Shown here piece after piece: positions 62,370 to 64,000 of a stretch of DNA of 64,000 bases; position 1 is the first letter of the stretch; each line of letters starts with the position of its first letter. The position numbers were made by a program, and so were the translations under genes. The DNA lies in the NCBI GenBank assembly GCA_963839685.1, contig CAWIVS010000001.1:186001-250000 (forward strand). The letters are read 5' to 3'. The notes under the pieces were generated by a model. It was not told where the DNA came from, searched no databases, and saw nothing but the letters and a program-made list of their open reading frames with translations. Origin of the DNA: CADEED01 sp963839685. GTDB taxonomy: Bacteria > Pseudomonadota > Gammaproteobacteria > Steroidobacterales > Steroidobacteraceae.

Positions 62370-63738
62370 GGTTGACCGCCGCGATCTGCGCGTAAGGTTG
62401 TTTGAGGCGGCGCGCGAGATAGCCGGTGTCGACGCCGCCGGCGGCGAACTCGCGCTCGGACAACACGTCGGCATGCAGGCAAAGATTGGTGGCGACGCCT
62501 TCGAGGCGCGTCGCGGCGATGGCCGCGCGCAGGCGCAGCAGCGCCGTGGCGCGATCCGGGCCGTGCGCGATGATTTTCCCGAGCAGTGAATCGTAGAACG
62601 GCGGCACGCGCGCGCCGCGTTCGATATGGGTATCGACGCGAATGTGCTGCGCCACCGGCCACTGCACCTCGCTGACCACTCCCGGACTCGGCGCGAACTC
62701 ACGCGCCGGGTCTTCGGCGTTGATGCGGCACTCGATCGCGCAGCCGTCGATGCGCAACGCCGATTGCGCATGACGCACGCCTTCTCCCGCGGCAATCGCG
62801 ATCTGCTCCGCGACGAGGTCGATGCCGGTCACGGCTTCGGTGACCGGGTGTTCCACCTGGATACGCGCATTCATCTCCAGGAAGAAGAATTCCTCGCGCG
62901 CGGCATCGACCAGGAACTCCACGGTGCCGGCGCCGCGATATTCGAGTCGCGCCGCAAAGCGCAACGCGGCTTCGTGCAGCCGGCGCCGCAGCGCATCGGA
63001 CAAACCCGGCGCCGGCGTCTCTTCGATGAGCTTCTGGTAGCGGCGTTGCACGGAGCAGTCGCGCTCGCCGAGATGCACCACGTTGCCGGCGCCGTCACCC
63101 AGCACCTGCACTTCGACATGGCGCGCCGGCACGATGCAACGCTCCAGGTACACGCGCGCGTCGCCGAATGCGGCGCCCGCCTCTGCCGCGGCGAGCTGCA
63201 GCGCGGCGTCGAGATCCTGCCAGCGTTCGATGAGCTTCATGCCGCGCCCGCCACCGCCGCCCACGGCCTTGACCAGCAGCGGCAGGCCGATGTGCCGCGC
63301 CAGCGCGCGCCCCTCGTCCGCCGACGGCACCGCGCCACCCGGAGCCACCGGCACCTCGGCTTCCTGCGCCCGGGTGCGCGCCACCAGCTTGTCGCCGGCG
63401 GCGGCGAGCTGGGCGGGCGTCGGCCCGATGAAGACCAGCCCGTGTTGCTCGCACAGGCGCGCGAAATCGGCGCGCTCGGACAGGAAACCGTAACCCGGAT
63501 GCACGGCGTCGCAGCCCGTACCGCGCGCCGCCTGCACGAGGATTTCCGGTCGCAGATAACTCGCGCTGGGATGCGATGGCCCGATGCACACCGCGCGTGT
63601 CGCGAGCCGTGCGGGCACGGAGTCCCGATCAATCTCGGACGTCGCGAGCACGGTTTCGATACCGAGCTTGCGGCAGGTGCGCGTGATGCGCGCCGCGATC
63701 TCACCGCGGTTCGCGATGAGGATGCGGCGCAGGCTCAA
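62362..63738 (-). CDS. Biotin carboxylase subunit
   Basis: ATP-grasp enzyme of 458 residues that carboxylates biotin on the carrier subunit. RRILIANRGEIAARITRTCR, the Gly-rich lid KAVGGGGGRGMKLIE, GERDCSVQRRYQKLIEE and EMNARIQVEHPVTEAVTG are diagnostic. The start is a TTG at 63738 that overlaps the stop of the carrier gene (TTGA), so translation is likely coupled and moderated by the weak start. It is more like pyruvate/propionyl-type carboxylases in context than the housekeeping AccC, which is usually paired with accB alone. Confidence 0.9.
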   Translation of the reverse strand: MSLRRILIANRGEIAARITRTCRKLGIETVLATSEIDRDSVPARLATRAVCIGPSHPSASYLRPEILVQAARGTGCDAVHPGYGFLSERADFARLCEQHGLVFIGPTPAQLAAAGDKLVARTRAQEAEVPVAPGGAVPSADEGRALARHIGLPLLVKAVGGGGGRGMKLIERWQDLDAALQLAAAEAGAAFGDARVYLERCIVPARHVEVQVLGDGAGNVVHLGERDCSVQRRYQKLIEETPAPGLSDALRRRLHEAALRFAARLEYRGAGTVEFLVDAAREEFFFLEMNARIQVEHPVTEAVTGIDLVAEQIAIAAGEGVRHAQSALRIDGCAIECRINAEDPAREFAPSPGVVSEVQWPVAQHIRVDTHIERGARVPPFYDSLLGKIIAHGPDRATALLRLRAAIAATRLEGVATNLCLHADVLSEREFAAGGVDTGYLARRLKQPYAQIAAVNHG

Positions 63739-64000
63739 GCCGACTCCTGCGCCAGCGTCAGCAGCGTCTCACCGTACTCGACCAGCACGCCGTCGCGCGC
63801 GCGGACTTCGCGCACCACGCCGCGCGCGCCGGCGCGCACCGTGTTCATGAGTTTCATGACTTCGATGATGCCGACGGTGGTGTCGGGTTCGACGCAGGCG
63901 CCCACCTCGACGAACGGCGGCGCACCGGGGCGCGGTGCGCGATAGAACGTGCCCAACAACGGTGCCCGCACCACGACCAGGGAAGGATCTTCCGTCGGCG
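63735..64000 (-). CDS. Biotin carboxyl carrier protein, 5' end beyond the window
   Basis: C-terminal biotinyl domain of at least 87 residues. VVVRAPLLGTFYRAP and GIIEVMKLMNTVRAG are seen; the Lys in VMKLMN is the biotin attachment site, with Val in place of the usual Ala before Met. The open frame continues to the window edge, so an N-terminal part is missing. It is the first visible gene of the carrier-carboxylase-transferase-HAD operon. Confidence 0.85.
   Translation of the reverse strand, partial: PTEDPSLVVVRAPLLGTFYRAPRPGAPPFVEVGACVEPDTTVGIIEVMKLMNTVRAGARGVVREVRARDGVLVEYGETLLTLAQESA

Overview
The window is high-GC DNA from a gammaproteobacterium. The TonB-Xanthomonas/Caulobacter-type receptor, the SapC/flavin-halogenase cassette, the zinc-free S14 and the S10-spc-alpha ribosomal gene order fit the Xanthomonadales/Steroidobacter neighbourhood; a closer placement is not possible from the sequence alone. 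I see no tRNA, rRNA or CRISPR array.

Layout. 1-6.1 kb is carbohydrate catabolism: the 3' end of an L-fucose permease, an aldo/keto reductase, a fuconolactonase-type amidohydrolase and a short-chain dehydrogenase in one overlapping operon, then a secreted GH35/DUF5597 beta-galactosidase and a GH105 unsaturated-uronyl hydrolase. 6.1-12.6 kb holds small enzymes, a GMC oxidoreductase with its Tat-exported subunit 3, and a divergent lipoprotein with a beta-propeller. 12.7-24.1 kb is a sugar-uptake locus: TonB receptor, flavin-dependent halogenase, SapC, JmjC-like cupin, second halogenase, LacI regulator and sugar porter in one operon, divergent from a GH16 glucanase, with a perfect LacI-type operator between them. 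24.2-26.7 kb is a TlpA/DUF4266/DUF3570/ApbE operon whose ApbE is cut off against a fragment of a DNA-deoxyinosine glycosylase. Then come uvrA, a response-regulator/histidine-kinase protein, gamma-glutamyltransferase, pepQ and mscL. 37.1-41.5 kb is an AT-richer island (secreted proteins, di-haem peroxidase, IS1182 and cupin remnants) flanked by 29/30-bp direct copies of an mscL segment. 41.5-45.7 kb pairs a second TonB receptor with a CadC-like membrane regulator. 45.8-59.5 kb is the ribosomal protein superoperon from rplC to rplQ (minus strand), without rpsJ. 60-64 kb carries a HAD phosphatase and a three-subunit biotin-dependent carboxylase.

Sequence quality. At least nineteen single-base frameshifts are visible, including in rplQ, rpsM, secY and rplO, which cannot be pseudogenes in a living cell; most are probably sequencing indels. 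I annotate these genes across the frame breaks and give approximate break positions. Several junctions (26.7, 37.1/41.5 and 59.5-60.0 kb) join truncated genes and may be real rearrangements or assembly joins.

The most promising biology is the halogenase/SapC/cupin/TonB cassette tied by one operator and one operon to beta-glucan uptake, where the substrate and purpose of the halogenases are unknown.
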